This document shows, piece by piece, positions 41,068 through 49,561 of a stretch of 64,000 nt of DNA. The notes beneath the pieces are model-generated. The model worked only from the letters and a program-made list of their open reading frames with translations. It did no database searches and was not told the DNA's origin. The first letter of the stretch is position 1, and the number at the start of each line of letters is the position of its first letter. This DNA comes from JANMES01 sp038329865 (GTDB lineage Bacteria; Planctomycetota; Phycisphaerae; Tepidisphaerales; Tepidisphaeraceae). The position numbers were made by a program, and so were the translations under genes. Location: NCBI GenBank assembly GCA_038329865.1, contig JBBQNK010000020.1, positions 1 to 64,000 of the forward strand, given 5' to 3'.

Positions 41068-41883
41068 ATGATGACGATTCTCGAACAAATCATTGAAACC
41101 AAGCGCGAGGAAATCGCGACGCGGCAGATACACACGCCGATCGAAGTGCTGAAAGAACGCATCACCGCCCTGCCGCGGCCGAGGAATTTCTTTCGGGCGG
41201 TTACGCATTCCGGCAAAAAGCCCGTGAATCTGATCGCGGAAGTGAAGAAAGCGTCGCCGAGCGCCGGCGTGATTCGGGCGGATTTTGATCCGGTCGAAAT
41301 CGCGAAGATCTACGAAGCCAATGGCGCTGATGCGCTCTCGGTGCTCACTGACGAGAAATACTTCCAGGGCCATCTCGATTACATCCAGCAAGTCCGCGCC
41401 GCTGTTGAACTGCCGGTGTTACGTAAGGATTTCATCATCGACGAATACCAGGTGTATGAGTCCCGGGCCGCCGGCGCCGATGCGATTCTGCTCATCGCCG
41501 AGTGCCTGCCGACGAATCGGCTGATCGACCTGCAGATTCTCGCGACGGAATTGAACCTGACCGTGCTGATCGAAATCCACGACATGGAAAACCTGATCCG
41601 CGTGCGCGACCGCGTGATCGGATTCCCGCACAAGAGCTACAGCCTGCTCGGCATCAACAACCGCGACCTGCGGACGTTTAAGACCGATCTCGGCAACACG
41701 CTGCGCATGGCCGAGCTGGTAGAAGACCGCAACGTGCTGGTGAGCGAGAGCGGCATCAACACGAACGCCGACGTCAAGAAACTCGCCGCCGCCGGCGTGC
41801 GGGCGGTGCTGGTGGGCGAGAGTTTGATGCGCGCGGAGGATATCGGCGCGCAGGTGAGGAAGCTGTTCGGCATATCCGCCTGA
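41068..41883 (+). CDS. trpC: Indole-3-glycerol phosphate synthase
   Basis: Fifth step of tryptophan synthesis: ring closure of CdRP to indole-3-glycerol phosphate. The 271-residue TIM barrel has the N-terminal helix (ILEQIIETKREEI), LIAEVKKASPSAGVI with catalytic Lys, ADALSVLTDEKYFQG with catalytic Glu/Lys context, RKDFIIDEYQVYE, LLGINNRDLRTF and VSESGINT, ALVGESLMRA. Full length. The ATG at 41068 (or the adjacent ATG at 41071) fits best. No other trp gene is present. Confidence 0.95.
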   Translation: MMTILEQIIETKREEIATRQIHTPIEVLKERITALPRPRNFFRAVTHSGKKPVNLIAEVKKASPSAGVIRADFDPVEIAKIYEANGADALSVLTDEKYFQGHLDYIQQVRAAVELPVLRKDFIIDEYQVYESRAAGADAILLIAECLPTNRLIDLQILATELNLTVLIEIHDMENLIRVRDRVIGFPHKSYSLLGINNRDLRTFKTDLGNTLRMAELVEDRNVLVSESGINTNADVKKLAAAGVRAVLVGESLMRAEDIGAQVRKLFGISA

Positions 41884-41937
41884 ACCGCAATTGCTGAATC
41901 AGCCTGCGTTGCAAACGCTGCAAACCCGCGAGGCACC

Positions 41938-42300
41938 TTGAACGAGCCGAACGTACTCGACTACAGTAGCCGTGGCCCTGCGAAACGAATGCCCGCGCCA
42001 ACCGGTACGACGCTCATAGCCATCATCTGCGCGGGGACTTCTATCTTTTTAACGGTCTGCGCTGCAAGACTCGGCCCAGTCCCGATCATTGAAGGACCTT
42101 CCATCCCTATTCCGGGAGCAGGCGAACTGACGATGGCCCTCGCCGTTGCCGTTGCGTTAGTTGGCGCATTAGTCGCGTTGGCGGCGATCAGTCTGTCCCT
42201 GAAGCGGCGCAGCGGCATCCGATTAGCGAACGCGGGAATAATCGCAATCGTCGCCGCCTTGGGATCCGCATTGTTCGTTGGGAAAATCCTTTGGCGGTGA
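41938..42300 (+). CDS. Small membrane protein, unknown
   Basis: 120 residues with three predicted membrane segments (about 24-42, 62-84, 95-115). Starts with TTG at 41938 or ATG at 41989. No family recognised. The hydrophobic pattern and Ala/Ile-rich segments look genuinely membrane-like. It follows trpC by 54 bases on the same strand and is followed by a half class H repeat. Confidence 0.55.
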   Translation: MNEPNVLDYSSRGPAKRMPAPTGTTLIAIICAGTSIFLTVCAARLGPVPIIEGPSIPIPGAGELTMALAVAVALVGALVALAAISLSLKRRSGIRLANAGIIAIVAALGSALFVGKILWR

Positions 42301-42305
42301 CCTTT

Positions 42306-42328
42306 CATGGGTGAGCCGCCCATGCCAC
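42306..42328. repeat. Class H half element
   Basis: CATGGGTGAGCCGCCCATGC followed by CAC: one inner hairpin with the GTGGC-type end but without the second half. It lies just after the 41938 gene and before the convergent GH113-like gene. Confidence 0.6.
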
Positions 42329-42361
42329 TTCAAGACGCGTCACAACTCCGCCGTCTGCGCC

Positions 42362-43483
42362 TCATGGCTTCTTCCGATCCTTCGCGTACCACGTGCGAAG
42401 GATTTCTTCCGCCGGCTTGCCGTAGATGTAGAATTGCTTATCCGTCGCCGCCTGTGATTTGGGGTAGAGTTTTGGAGGCCAATCCCACCACACGTAGCCG
42501 GTGAACCACGGCTCGTTCCAGAAGCATTGAAGCGCGGCCTCGTAGAAGTTCGCCTGCACCTGCACGTTGGCCGGCCATTCCCAGTGCGTGCCGTCGCCGG
42601 GCCAGACCTGCGAGCCTGCCGCACTGCGGCATCCGATTTCGATGAACAAAATCGGGCGATGCCATTTCGCGCTCAACTTCCGCAAGCGATCGCGGTGGAC
42701 TTCGAACGTCTTCAGCATCGTCGGCAAGGAGAAGTCATTCTCCGTGCCGACGGTCCAATACACATCAACGCCCATCACGTCCACCGCGTCCCACCAAGTC
42801 AAATCCATTTCGCGCAGGTGGGCGGTGTTGTAAATGATCGGGCCGGTGAAGGTCTTGCGGACTTTGTCGATGAGTGTTCGCCAACGGTCTTCGTATTTCT
42901 CGGTTGAAGTAAGCTCGCAACCGATGACCAATCCCTGGCACTTTTCCTTCTGGGCGATCTCAGCGTAGTGGAGCAGGAACGCCTCGTAACACTCCCACCA
43001 GATATTCCACGCCTTGTCGTCGACTGCGCCTTCCTTGGTTTTGAATTCGACGTCGGATCGCGCCGTGCCGTCCAGGCAATCAAAGACCGGCTTGATCATG
43101 GTCTTCAATCCGTTCTTGCGGGAGAGGTCGATCGCGCGGCGGATTTCGTCGTCGCTGACCATCCGCGGGTCGGCCGTGCTCCAGGCGATCATCGGGATGT
43201 TATGAGAGGGCATGTGGGCGACGAAGGCGATCGTCGCCCATTCAGCGTGGTCGGCGGCGAGGATTCGCATGGATTCTGCAGGGGCATCGCCCAAGTAACT
43301 GCCGCGCGTGCCCCACCAACCCCAGGTGTAGCCTTTGACGAATCCGAGCGGTGACGAAGCCATTTTTGAGGAGACCGTGGCCGGCCTGGGTTGAATCGGA
43401 GGATTCTCCGCCTGTGCGAGTATCGCCGTTAAGCCGCTTAGAAAAATCACGATCGAAGCGATGAATCCAGCAGCACGTGTCAT
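42362..43483 (-). CDS. Exported glycoside hydrolase, GH113-like
   Basis: Probably a beta-mannanase-type endoglycosidase outside the cytoplasm. The 373-residue protein has a signal peptide (hydrophobic 5-24, cleavage near AQA/EN) and a TIM-barrel GH113 pattern: KGYTWGWWGTRGSYLG, WATIAFVAHMPS, LKTMIKPVFD, WWECYEAFLLHYAEIAQ, a likely acid/base Glu in VIGCELTSTEKY, DVMGVDVYWTVG, the likely nucleophile in ILFIEIGCRSAAGS and FTGYVWWDWPPK. It may complement the GH2 beta-mannosidase-like enzyme. Family assignment is from motif recall. Confidence 0.8.
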   Translation of the reverse strand: MTRAAGFIASIVIFLSGLTAILAQAENPPIQPRPATVSSKMASSPLGFVKGYTWGWWGTRGSYLGDAPAESMRILAADHAEWATIAFVAHMPSHNIPMIAWSTADPRMVSDDEIRRAIDLSRKNGLKTMIKPVFDCLDGTARSDVEFKTKEGAVDDKAWNIWWECYEAFLLHYAEIAQKEKCQGLVIGCELTSTEKYEDRWRTLIDKVRKTFTGPIIYNTAHLREMDLTWWDAVDVMGVDVYWTVGTENDFSLPTMLKTFEVHRDRLRKLSAKWHRPILFIEIGCRSAAGSQVWPGDGTHWEWPANVQVQANFYEAALQCFWNEPWFTGYVWWDWPPKLYPKSQAATDKQFYIYGKPAEEILRTWYAKDRKKP

Positions 43484-43583
43484 GGTTTAAGTTAACTTTC
43501 CCGCATCTGGCGCTTTCAAAGACGTTCGCTCTAGAAATTTACCGGATTCGTCCGATAATGACCAATATCAGCACGGAGTCTGT

Positions 43584-44624
43584 TTGACAGATGTATTGGA
43601 TCAATCTGAGGTCGATGCCCTGCTCGCCGCCGTTGATACCGGCGACGTGAAGCCCGATGACGTCTCATCGTCTTCCTCGAGCGGGCGCAGCCGAGCGCCT
43701 TCCGACGTTCAAACCTACGATTTCAAACGGCCGGAACGCGTCTCCAAAGACCAGATGCGCGCGCTCGAAACCCTGCACGAAGGCTTCGGCCGAAACTTCG
43801 GCGCGGCCATCAGCGGGTATCTTCGCACGATCATTGAAGTCAACGTCGCTCACATCGAGCAGCTCACTTACAGCGAGTTCATTCACTCCCTGCCGAACCC
43901 GACCTGCTTCAACCTGCTCAAGGCCGAGCAGCTCGACGGGCAGTTGTGTCTGGAGATTTCGCCGCTGATTATTTATCCGATCATCGATCGACTGCTCGGC
44001 GGCAGCAATGCGGATCTGTTCATCCCGCAGCGGCCGCTCACGCAGATCGAGCAGCGGCTGGTGCAGCGAATTACCGATCGCGCGACGCAGCACTTATCCG
44101 AAGCGTGGAGCAACCTCACGCCGGTGACTTTTTCGGTGAACGATTTTGAATCCAACCCGCAGCTCGTACAGATCGTGCCGCCGAACGAAACGGTGGTGGT
44201 GATCGGCTTTGAGCTGAAGATGGGCAACCGGGCCGGCACGATGAGCCTGTGCATTCCGTACAACGTGATCGAGCCGATCATGGGCGTGCTGGCGGCGCAG
44301 AACTGGTTCAGCTACCAGCGCAAGGGCGGGCAGGAAGATCACGTCCGCAAGCTCACAAAGAACGTTCACAACGCACCGGTGGAAATGCGGGCGTTCCTAG
44401 CCAGCTCCAGCATCACGGTGGATGAGCTGATCGCGCTGCAGGTCGGCGATGTCATCACCACTGAAAAAGACGTCATTCGCGACGTGCTAATCCAGTGCGA
44501 AGGCAAAAACAAATTCCTCGGCCAGCTCGGCCAATTCCGCGGCGGGCGGGCGGTGCGGATTACGCGGCTTTGCTCGGATGAAGTTGAGAGTCAGAAAGTG
44601 GACAAGGCCGGAGAAAAGAAATGA
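43584..44624 (+). CDS. fliM: Flagellar motor switch protein FliM
   Basis: Switch protein of the flagellar C-ring that binds CheY-P and sets rotation direction. The 346-residue protein starts at TTG with the N-terminal CheY-binding motif LDQSEVDALLAAV (about 5-17), then the FliM middle domain (ETLHEGFGRNFGAAISGYLR, IYPIIDRLLGGSN, GTMSLCIPYNVIEPI) and a C-terminal SpoA/FliN-like domain (about 255-325, ISVDELIALQVGDVI-like). Complete. No other flagellar gene is in the window. It overlaps the next CPBP gene by 4 bases. Confidence 0.93.
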   Translation: MTDVLDQSEVDALLAAVDTGDVKPDDVSSSSSSGRSRAPSDVQTYDFKRPERVSKDQMRALETLHEGFGRNFGAAISGYLRTIIEVNVAHIEQLTYSEFIHSLPNPTCFNLLKAEQLDGQLCLEISPLIIYPIIDRLLGGSNADLFIPQRPLTQIEQRLVQRITDRATQHLSEAWSNLTPVTFSVNDFESNPQLVQIVPPNETVVVIGFELKMGNRAGTMSLCIPYNVIEPIMGVLAAQNWFSYQRKGGQEDHVRKLTKNVHNAPVEMRAFLASSSITVDELIALQVGDVITTEKDVIRDVLIQCEGKNKFLGQLGQFRGGRAVRITRLCSDEVESQKVDKAGEKK

Positions 44625-45415
44625 GCCGCGCCGTAATCCCCGGCGTTCGCTCCGCTAAATCCGGCCGAAACGAGAATCCCCCCGAACAGGTATTGGCCGA
44701 ACCACTCCGGCCGGCGGGATATTTCGCCGCGTCAGAACAGCCCTTGGCCAGCCTGCTTTTCGTGCTGCCGATGATCATCATCTACGAGGTCGGCACGCAC
44801 TGGTACGCGACCGATCCTGTGCAGGGAACCGAGCAGCGGATCATCGCCTTCAACTTATTGCGACAGTTCCTGGCCCTGTTTGGGGCGAAGACGCGATTCC
44901 TCCCCTGCTTTTCGGTGGTGTCGATTCTTTTGGCGATTCAATTCTTTAAACGCGAGTCCTGGATTGTTCGGCCGATCACGCTTTTCGGCATGGCGATCGA
45001 AAGCGTGCTGCTGGCGGTTCCCCTGCTACTGGCCGGGCAACTGGTGATCCATTATCTCGAGCAAATCACGCTGGCTGGAATGAAAACCGGCGACCGGGAA
45101 ATGATCGTCACCTTCCTGGGAGCGGGCGTCTATGAGGAACTGATATTTCGCTTGGCTGGGTTCGCAATTTTGAGTTTGCTCTTTCGCGATGTCCTGAAAC
45201 TGGAAAAGAAGCTGAGCATGCTACTGATAGTGGTTTGCTCCGGGATACTCTTTTCTCTCTACCATTACTTGGGTAATGAGAGGTTTGAATGGACAAGTTT
45301 TGTGTTTAGAACCATTGCCGGCGTCTATTTTGGGTTCTTATTTATGACGCGAGGATTTGGCGTAACTGCTGGTACGCACACAGCTTACGATATTATTGTA
45401 TGGGCCGTTCAATAG
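44621..45415 (+). CDS. CPBP family intramembrane protease
   Basis: 264 residues with about seven membrane segments. The EExxxR motif is in GVYEELIFRLAGF (about 168-180); the second His region is LFSLYHYLGN and a third is TAGTHTAYDI near the C-terminus. The first 40 residues are polar. It is translationally coupled to fliM (ATGA overlap), a combination that is not expected from the flagellar system. Substrate unknown. Confidence 0.85.
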   Translation: MSRAVIPGVRSAKSGRNENPPEQVLAEPLRPAGYFAASEQPLASLLFVLPMIIIYEVGTHWYATDPVQGTEQRIIAFNLLRQFLALFGAKTRFLPCFSVVSILLAIQFFKRESWIVRPITLFGMAIESVLLAVPLLLAGQLVIHYLEQITLAGMKTGDREMIVTFLGAGVYEELIFRLAGFAILSLLFRDVLKLEKKLSMLLIVVCSGILFSLYHYLGNERFEWTSFVFRTIAGVYFGFLFMTRGFGVTAGTHTAYDIIVWAVQ

Positions 45416-45464
45416 CACCTGTCCACAACTGTAAAATTTTCGTGCGAATCCCGCCGGATATTCC

Positions 45465-45502
45465 TATAATGCTCGTATATTAGTCGTCCGCATTGGGCGG
45501 AC
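45465..45502 (+). promoter_or_regulatory. Candidate promoter and leader hairpin of the 45668 gene
   Basis: Consensus TATAAT at 45465-45470 (no good -35). A hairpin GTCCGC-ATTGG-GCGGAC (45486-45502) follows. The leader before the 45668 start would be about 190 bases, which is long for this genome. Confidence 0.35.
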
Positions 45503-45667
45503 CCATTCGTTTGTTAGCGACGATCCTATGATTTTGGAAAGTCATCCCGGCTTTTGAGCTAAAACGTCAAGAGCAGGCAAGGGTTCTACGCTAACTTAAA
45601 AAATGACCTCGGCGGGACTGCCTTGGTCTCAGGTGAAGGGATTTCATCCCTTCTAGAAAGAGCATGG

Positions 45668-46240
45668 ATGCCCATGAGTAATCGAACCAAACAACGCCGC
45701 ACCGGAGGGCTGACGCTCCTTCTGTATCAGAAGATGCTTCATCCTGAACTATTCAAGATCCTGGCCACCGAACAAGTCAGCCGTCGCGCGTATGAAGCCG
45801 ACATCTGGCTCGTTGACGGCGGCCACGTGATTACGTTCTGTGCGGGCAAAAATACGCTGACGGAAGTCATCGTCACCAACCACGAAGCACTTACCGATCG
45901 CGGCCTGCTGCAGACGATCCCCTGTCGTGGCGAAAAGTACCACGAAATGACCGTCGGCGGAAACGTCCGTTACATGATCAGCACGCAGGAAGAGCAACTC
46001 ACGCAAACCCTGTACGAAGCGACGAAGCAGGAAATCCAAAGCTACGCCGCCAAGCGCGAGCTTATGACCGCCGACGGCTTGAACTCTGAAGGCAACGCCA
46101 CCCTGAGCGTCCTGGATATCGAACGCCGCAGCCACGAGTTGCTGGTGCAGAGCTTCCACCTGTTTGATGAAAATCAGATGGTGATCAAGACCCAGGCGAT
46201 CATCGAAGTGATCAAGGGCGCTGTTGAAAAGCCGATCTAA
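45668..46240 (+). CDS. Conserved hypothetical protein, DUF2617-like
   Basis: 190 residues, soluble. Features that recall DUF2617: YQKMLHPELFKILATEQV, YEADIWLVDGGHVITF, LTEVIVTNHEALTDRGLLQTIPCRGEKYHEM and the C-terminal ELLVQSFHLFDENQMVIKTQ. No enzymatic motif is apparent. The family function is unknown. Start is ATG 45668 or 45674; AAAGAG at 45657-45662 is nearer the first. A strong bidirectional terminator follows. Confidence 0.7.
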   Translation: MPMSNRTKQRRTGGLTLLLYQKMLHPELFKILATEQVSRRAYEADIWLVDGGHVITFCAGKNTLTEVIVTNHEALTDRGLLQTIPCRGEKYHEMTVGGNVRYMISTQEEQLTQTLYEATKQEIQSYAAKRELMTADGLNSEGNATLSVLDIERRSHELLVQSFHLFDENQMVIKTQAIIEVIKGAVEKPI

Positions 46241-46266
46241 GCGCTGATTGGCCTTGATAGAATTGC

Positions 46267-46297
46267 AAGAAGCCCGCGTCTTTGGCGCGGGCTTCTT
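46267..46297. terminator. Bidirectional terminator, 12-bp stem
   Basis: AAGAAGCCCGCG (46267-46278) pairs with CGCGGGCTTCTT (46286-46297), 7-nt loop. T-rich on both sides when read on either strand. The stop codon of the leftward gene overlaps its end, so both convergent genes share it. Confidence 0.85.
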
Positions 46298-46902
46298 TAT
46301 GCGCCATCTTCCTGCATCAGCGCCTCGATCCGATCGAAGATTTTGACGATCGGATCGGTTTGATAGACGAATGCGTCCAGCCGTATACGGCCAGTGGCTG
46401 CGCCGGCTTCGTACTCGATGAAGGCAATATCCTTTCGATCCCAGAGTCGCTTATCGAGCGCGGTGATTTGGTCCATTGTTAAGGGCGGGTGGCCCGGTGC
46501 GGTCAACAAGGTTTGCGTCAACCGAATCTCGCCGCGCGAGTTGTAGATCGCCCATGACACGAGAGCCACGCCAAGCGCCGGCAGCACGAAAGCGAGAATC
46601 TTCTGGAGTAGGATCGACAGGTCGTCGTGAAATTTCAGATCCTTACGCTGCTCGATGAGGTTTTCTTTTTGCTTCTTGTCTGCCGGGTTGCCCGTTTCCT
46701 CGATTCGCCGCGTCAACGTGTCGATCTGATTCGACACATCAACGTACTTATGATTCATTTCCGGCCAGCCGTACCATCCATCTCTAGCAAACCACAGCCC
46801 GCCGGCAAGCAGCAGAACGGCGACGAAATACCGCATCCGCCGGTAATACTGGCCGGCCGTTGCGACGACGTCTTCATTGGTTGCGGGGGCTGATTCGCTC
46901 AT
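46297..46902 (-). CDS. Membrane protein with two TM segments, unknown
   Basis: 201 residues. Membrane segments at about 25-42 and 100-120; between them a charged, probably coiled-coil stretch (VDVSNQIDTLTRRIEETG, KKQKENLIEQRKDLKF). The C-terminal 80 residues are soluble (GEIRLTQTLLT, DQITALDKRLWDRKD, FVYQTDPIVKIFDRIEALM). No family recognised. Coupled to the upstream 46899 gene by a 4-base overlap. Confidence 0.75.
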   Translation of the reverse strand: MSESAPATNEDVVATAGQYYRRMRYFVAVLLLAGGLWFARDGWYGWPEMNHKYVDVSNQIDTLTRRIEETGNPADKKQKENLIEQRKDLKFHDDLSILLQKILAFVLPALGVALVSWAIYNSRGEIRLTQTLLTAPGHPPLTMDQITALDKRLWDRKDIAFIEYEAGAATGRIRLDAFVYQTDPIVKIFDRIEALMQEDGA

Positions 46903-47129
46903 AGCTGATCGTTACTGGTTAATGACGCAATTCGTTCCGCCAACGTTCGGGCCGACTCCTGCACGTCCGCCAATCGGCGCTGCCCTTCGGCCCATCGATC
47001 GCGATCAGATCGGCGATCCATCGCGGCCCGCTCTTCCTGGACGTTCGACGCGACGCGCTTGGCCGCCTTCAGGGCGGATTGCAGAACCTCCGCGTCGGTC
47101 TGCGATTTAGCGGCCATGCTCGAGATCAT
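46899..47129 (-). CDS. Small helical protein, unknown
   Basis: 76 residues, predicted helical and charged (VLQSALKAAKRVASNVQEERAA...RRLADVQESARTLAERI), consistent with a coiled coil. The ATG at 47129 or the ATG at 47117 may be the start; neither has a clear SD. The stop overlaps the next gene start by 4 bases, which is the main support that it is real. Confidence 0.5.
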   Translation of the reverse strand: MISSMAAKSQTDAEVLQSALKAAKRVASNVQEERAAMDRRSDRDRWAEGQRRLADVQESARTLAERIASLTSNDQL

Positions 47130-47249
47130 AGCCGCCCGTGACGCGAATCAAAACCGATCCAATTTGTGCAGACCGGTCGGCCGGCGATCCATTTCTATAT
47201 CGACAAATTACCCGCAACAGTCTAACCAATTGCTCAGCGTCGAGGCGCG

Positions 47250-48227
47250 TTGACCATCGCCTATTCGCGTCGTACAACGGCCCGCGTGATCAAACCGGTC
47301 TATGCCCTGGTCGGAACCGATTCATTCCTGCAGATGCAGCGACTATCGGAATTATTGAAACTCCTGCCGAAAGACGCGCAGCGGCTCGACTACGACGGCG
47401 AGCGCGCGGAGTTGGCGGACGTGCTCGACGAGCTCCGCAGTTTTGCCATGTTCGGCAGCGGCAAAGTCGTCGTCGTTCGATCGGGCGACGAATTCATCTC
47501 ACGATTCCGCGAGCAACTGGAAGATTATCTCGCCCATCCTTCAGACAGCGGCACACTGGTGCTGCGCGTGCCGTCGCTGCCTTCGAACCAGCGGATCTCC
47601 AAGCTCATCGCGAAAGTCGGCGAAGTGCTGGACTGCACGCCGCCCAAACGCTTGCAGCCGTGGATCACCGAGCGGGCGAAGTCGGCCCACAAAATCACGA
47701 TCGATCTCGCGGCGGCTGATCAGCTGGCGGACATGATCGGCGATGATCTCGGCCGGCTCGATAACGAGCTGGCCAAGCTCGCCCTGCAGAGCAATACCGG
47801 CAAGATCACCACCGCCGACGTAACGCAAGGGGTGGCCTTCCAGCGCGAGCAGGAGATGTGGCATCTCACCGACGAACTCACGAGAGGCCGCCCCGCCGAC
47901 GCCATGCGCCGCTGGCGGCAACTCGTGCAGATGGATTCGTCGGCCGAGTTCCGGGCCGTCACGTGGCTGACTATCTGGCTGGAGAAAGTCAGCAAGGCGA
48001 TCGCGCTCCGGAAGAAAAAACTTCCGCCGAACGTGATCGCGAAGGAGCTTCGCATTTGGCCGATGGACGTGGTGACGCCGTTTTTTGAAACGGTCGATGC
48101 GCTCGGCGAAGCCGGCGTGAAACGCGCGATCGACCTGCTGGCGCTGATCGACAAGCAGAGCAAATCGGGCGTGGGGAATGCGACGGATAACGTCGAGCGG
48201 TTTCTCCTGTCTCTTGCAGCGAAGTGA
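47250..48227 (+). CDS. holA: DNA polymerase III subunit delta
   Basis: Opens the beta clamp within the clamp-loader complex. The 325-residue protein shows the HolA pattern: VYALVGTDSFLQMQRLSEL near the N-terminus, LDELRSFAMFGSGKVVVVR, KAHKITIDLAAADQLADMIGDDLGRLDNELAKLAL (domain III start), then a helical C-terminal domain ending LLSLAAK. Length is typical. Start is TTG at 47250. A class B repeat begins at the stop codon. Confidence 0.88.
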   Translation: MTIAYSRRTTARVIKPVYALVGTDSFLQMQRLSELLKLLPKDAQRLDYDGERAELADVLDELRSFAMFGSGKVVVVRSGDEFISRFREQLEDYLAHPSDSGTLVLRVPSLPSNQRISKLIAKVGEVLDCTPPKRLQPWITERAKSAHKITIDLAAADQLADMIGDDLGRLDNELAKLALQSNTGKITTADVTQGVAFQREQEMWHLTDELTRGRPADAMRRWRQLVQMDSSAEFRAVTWLTIWLEKVSKAIALRKKKLPPNVIAKELRIWPMDVVTPFFETVDALGEAGVKRAIDLLALIDKQSKSGVGNATDNVERFLLSLAAK

Positions 48228-48303
48228 TGAACGCGGAGACGCGGAGAAGTGGAGAAGAAGGAACTCTTTTTTTCTTCTCCCCCTCTCCGCGTCTCCGCGT
48301 TCA
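48228..48303. repeat. Class B inverted repeat (ACGCGGAG variant)
   Basis: 5' arm TGAACGCGGAGACGCGGAG...GAAGAAG and complementary 3' arm ending CTCCGCGTTCA. It starts directly after the holA stop and ends about 20 bases before the -10 of aguB. Confidence 0.85.
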
Positions 48304-48323
48304 ACTTTTCCAAACAATTCGCC

Positions 48324-48329
48324 TATAAT
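48324..48329 (+). promoter_or_regulatory. Candidate -10 element for aguB
   Basis: Consensus TATAAT with 9 bases to the ATG at 48339, giving a near-leaderless transcript. TTCAAC at 48300-48305 could serve as a weak -35 (18-base spacer). Confidence 0.4.
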
Positions 48330-48338
48330 CTCTCCACA

Positions 48339-49274
48339 ATGAAGAAGCCTCCGAAAAAGCCCGCGAGCAGAATCGTCAAAGTCGGCATCACACAGATGGC
48401 GTGCGTGGAAGACCCGGCCGTCAATCGCAAGAACCAGGCGCGCCTGATCGAGCAGGCCGCCAAGAAGGGCGCTCAGATCATCTGCACGCAGGAGATGTTC
48501 GCCAGCCAGTATTTCTGCCAGGTGGAAGACCACCGCTTCTTCAAGCTCGCCGAGACCATCCCCGGCCCGAGCACGGAGCTGTTCGGCAAGATCGCCAAAA
48601 AATACAAGTGCGTGATCATCGCCAGCCTCTTCGAAAAACGCGCAGCCGGCCTGTATCACAACACCGCCGCCATCATCGAAACCGACGGCAGCATCAAAGG
48701 CATCTACCGCAAGATGCACATCCCGGACGATCCGCTCTACTACGAAAAATTTTACTTCACCCCCGGCGATACGGGCTTCCGCGCGTGGGACACCACCTAC
48801 GGCAAGATCGGCGTTCTGATCTGCTGGGACCAGTGGTACCCCGAAGGCGCACGGCTGACCGCCCTTCAAGGCGCCGAGATCCTCTTCTACCCCACCGCCA
48901 TCGGCTGGCACGCCGCAGAGAAGGCGGAGTACGGTAAGTCGCAGCACGAAAGCTGGGAACTGATCCAGCGCAGCCACGCGGTGGCGAACGGGTGCTACGT
49001 CTGCTCGCCGAACCGCATCGGCACAGAACACATCGCGGGGCCGGACGGCAAACCGGTGAGCAAAGACGGCATCGAGTTCTGGGGGCAGTCGTTCATCACG
49101 GAACCGAACGGGCAGGTTGTGCATCGGGCCTCCATCGAGAAGGAAGAAGTCTTGGTTTATCCCCTCGATCTGGAAAAGGTCGAATTCAGCCGCACGCATT
49201 GGCCGTTCCTGCGAGATCGGCGGATTGATGCGTATGGGAATTTGACGAAGCGGTTTGTAGACACGGAGGTCTGA
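48339..49274 (+). CDS. aguB: N-carbamoylputrescine amidase
   Basis: Hydrolyses N-carbamoylputrescine to putrescine, CO2 and ammonia. The 311-residue nitrilase-fold protein has the Glu-Lys-Cys triad segments: ICTQEMFAS (Glu), GIYRKMHIPDD (Lys) and IGVLICWDQWYPEGARL (Cys), and the family's FYFTPGDTGFRAWDT and NRIGTE. ATG at 48339 gives a short Lys-rich start; the longer frame from 48249 lies in a repeat. First gene of the polyamine cluster. Confidence 0.93.
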   Translation: MKKPPKKPASRIVKVGITQMACVEDPAVNRKNQARLIEQAAKKGAQIICTQEMFASQYFCQVEDHRFFKLAETIPGPSTELFGKIAKKYKCVIIASLFEKRAAGLYHNTAAIIETDGSIKGIYRKMHIPDDPLYYEKFYFTPGDTGFRAWDTTYGKIGVLICWDQWYPEGARLTALQGAEILFYPTAIGWHAAEKAEYGKSQHESWELIQRSHAVANGCYVCSPNRIGTEHIAGPDGKPVSKDGIEFWGQSFITEPNGQVVHRASIEKEEVLVYPLDLEKVEFSRTHWPFLRDRRIDAYGNLTKRFVDTEV

Positions 49275-49561
49275 TGCCTCCTCATCGTATGATGTCGATT
49301 GACAAATTGGCGGTCGTGATCTGTATCGCATGGCTTCTCGGATGGATTGGCATCGGCGGTTATTTCGCAATCGACATATACCAACGACAATTCGAGGCCG
49401 CCGATGGAATACACAAGGCCGCAGCAATTTTTGCTAGATGTTCCCTGATCGGGTCGATTTCGTTGGTCGGCCTTTGGCCCCACCGATATTTGCTCCGCCG
49501 AAACCAACCGACAATTGGCGACGCCTTCGAAGTGACAAGAAAGAACAACGATTCAGAATGA
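49274..49561 (+). CDS. Small membrane protein of the polyamine cluster
   Basis: 95 residues, two predicted membrane segments (about 10-34 and 53-68) separated by a polar loop (DIYQRQFEAADGIHKAA). No family recognised. Its ATG overlaps the aguB stop by one base and its stop overlaps the aguA start by four bases, so it is embedded in the operon. It could assist agmatine or putrescine handling at the membrane, but this is only suggested by position. Confidence 0.65.
   Translation: MPPHRMMSIDKLAVVICIAWLLGWIGIGGYFAIDIYQRQFEAADGIHKAAAIFARCSLIGSISLVGLWPHRYLLRRNQPTIGDAFEVTRKNNDSE

Noticed and set aside
47541..49427. 628-residue leftward open frame across holA and aguB
   Set aside because: It spans two genes and the repeat between them on the other strand, with no domain similarity; shadow frame.
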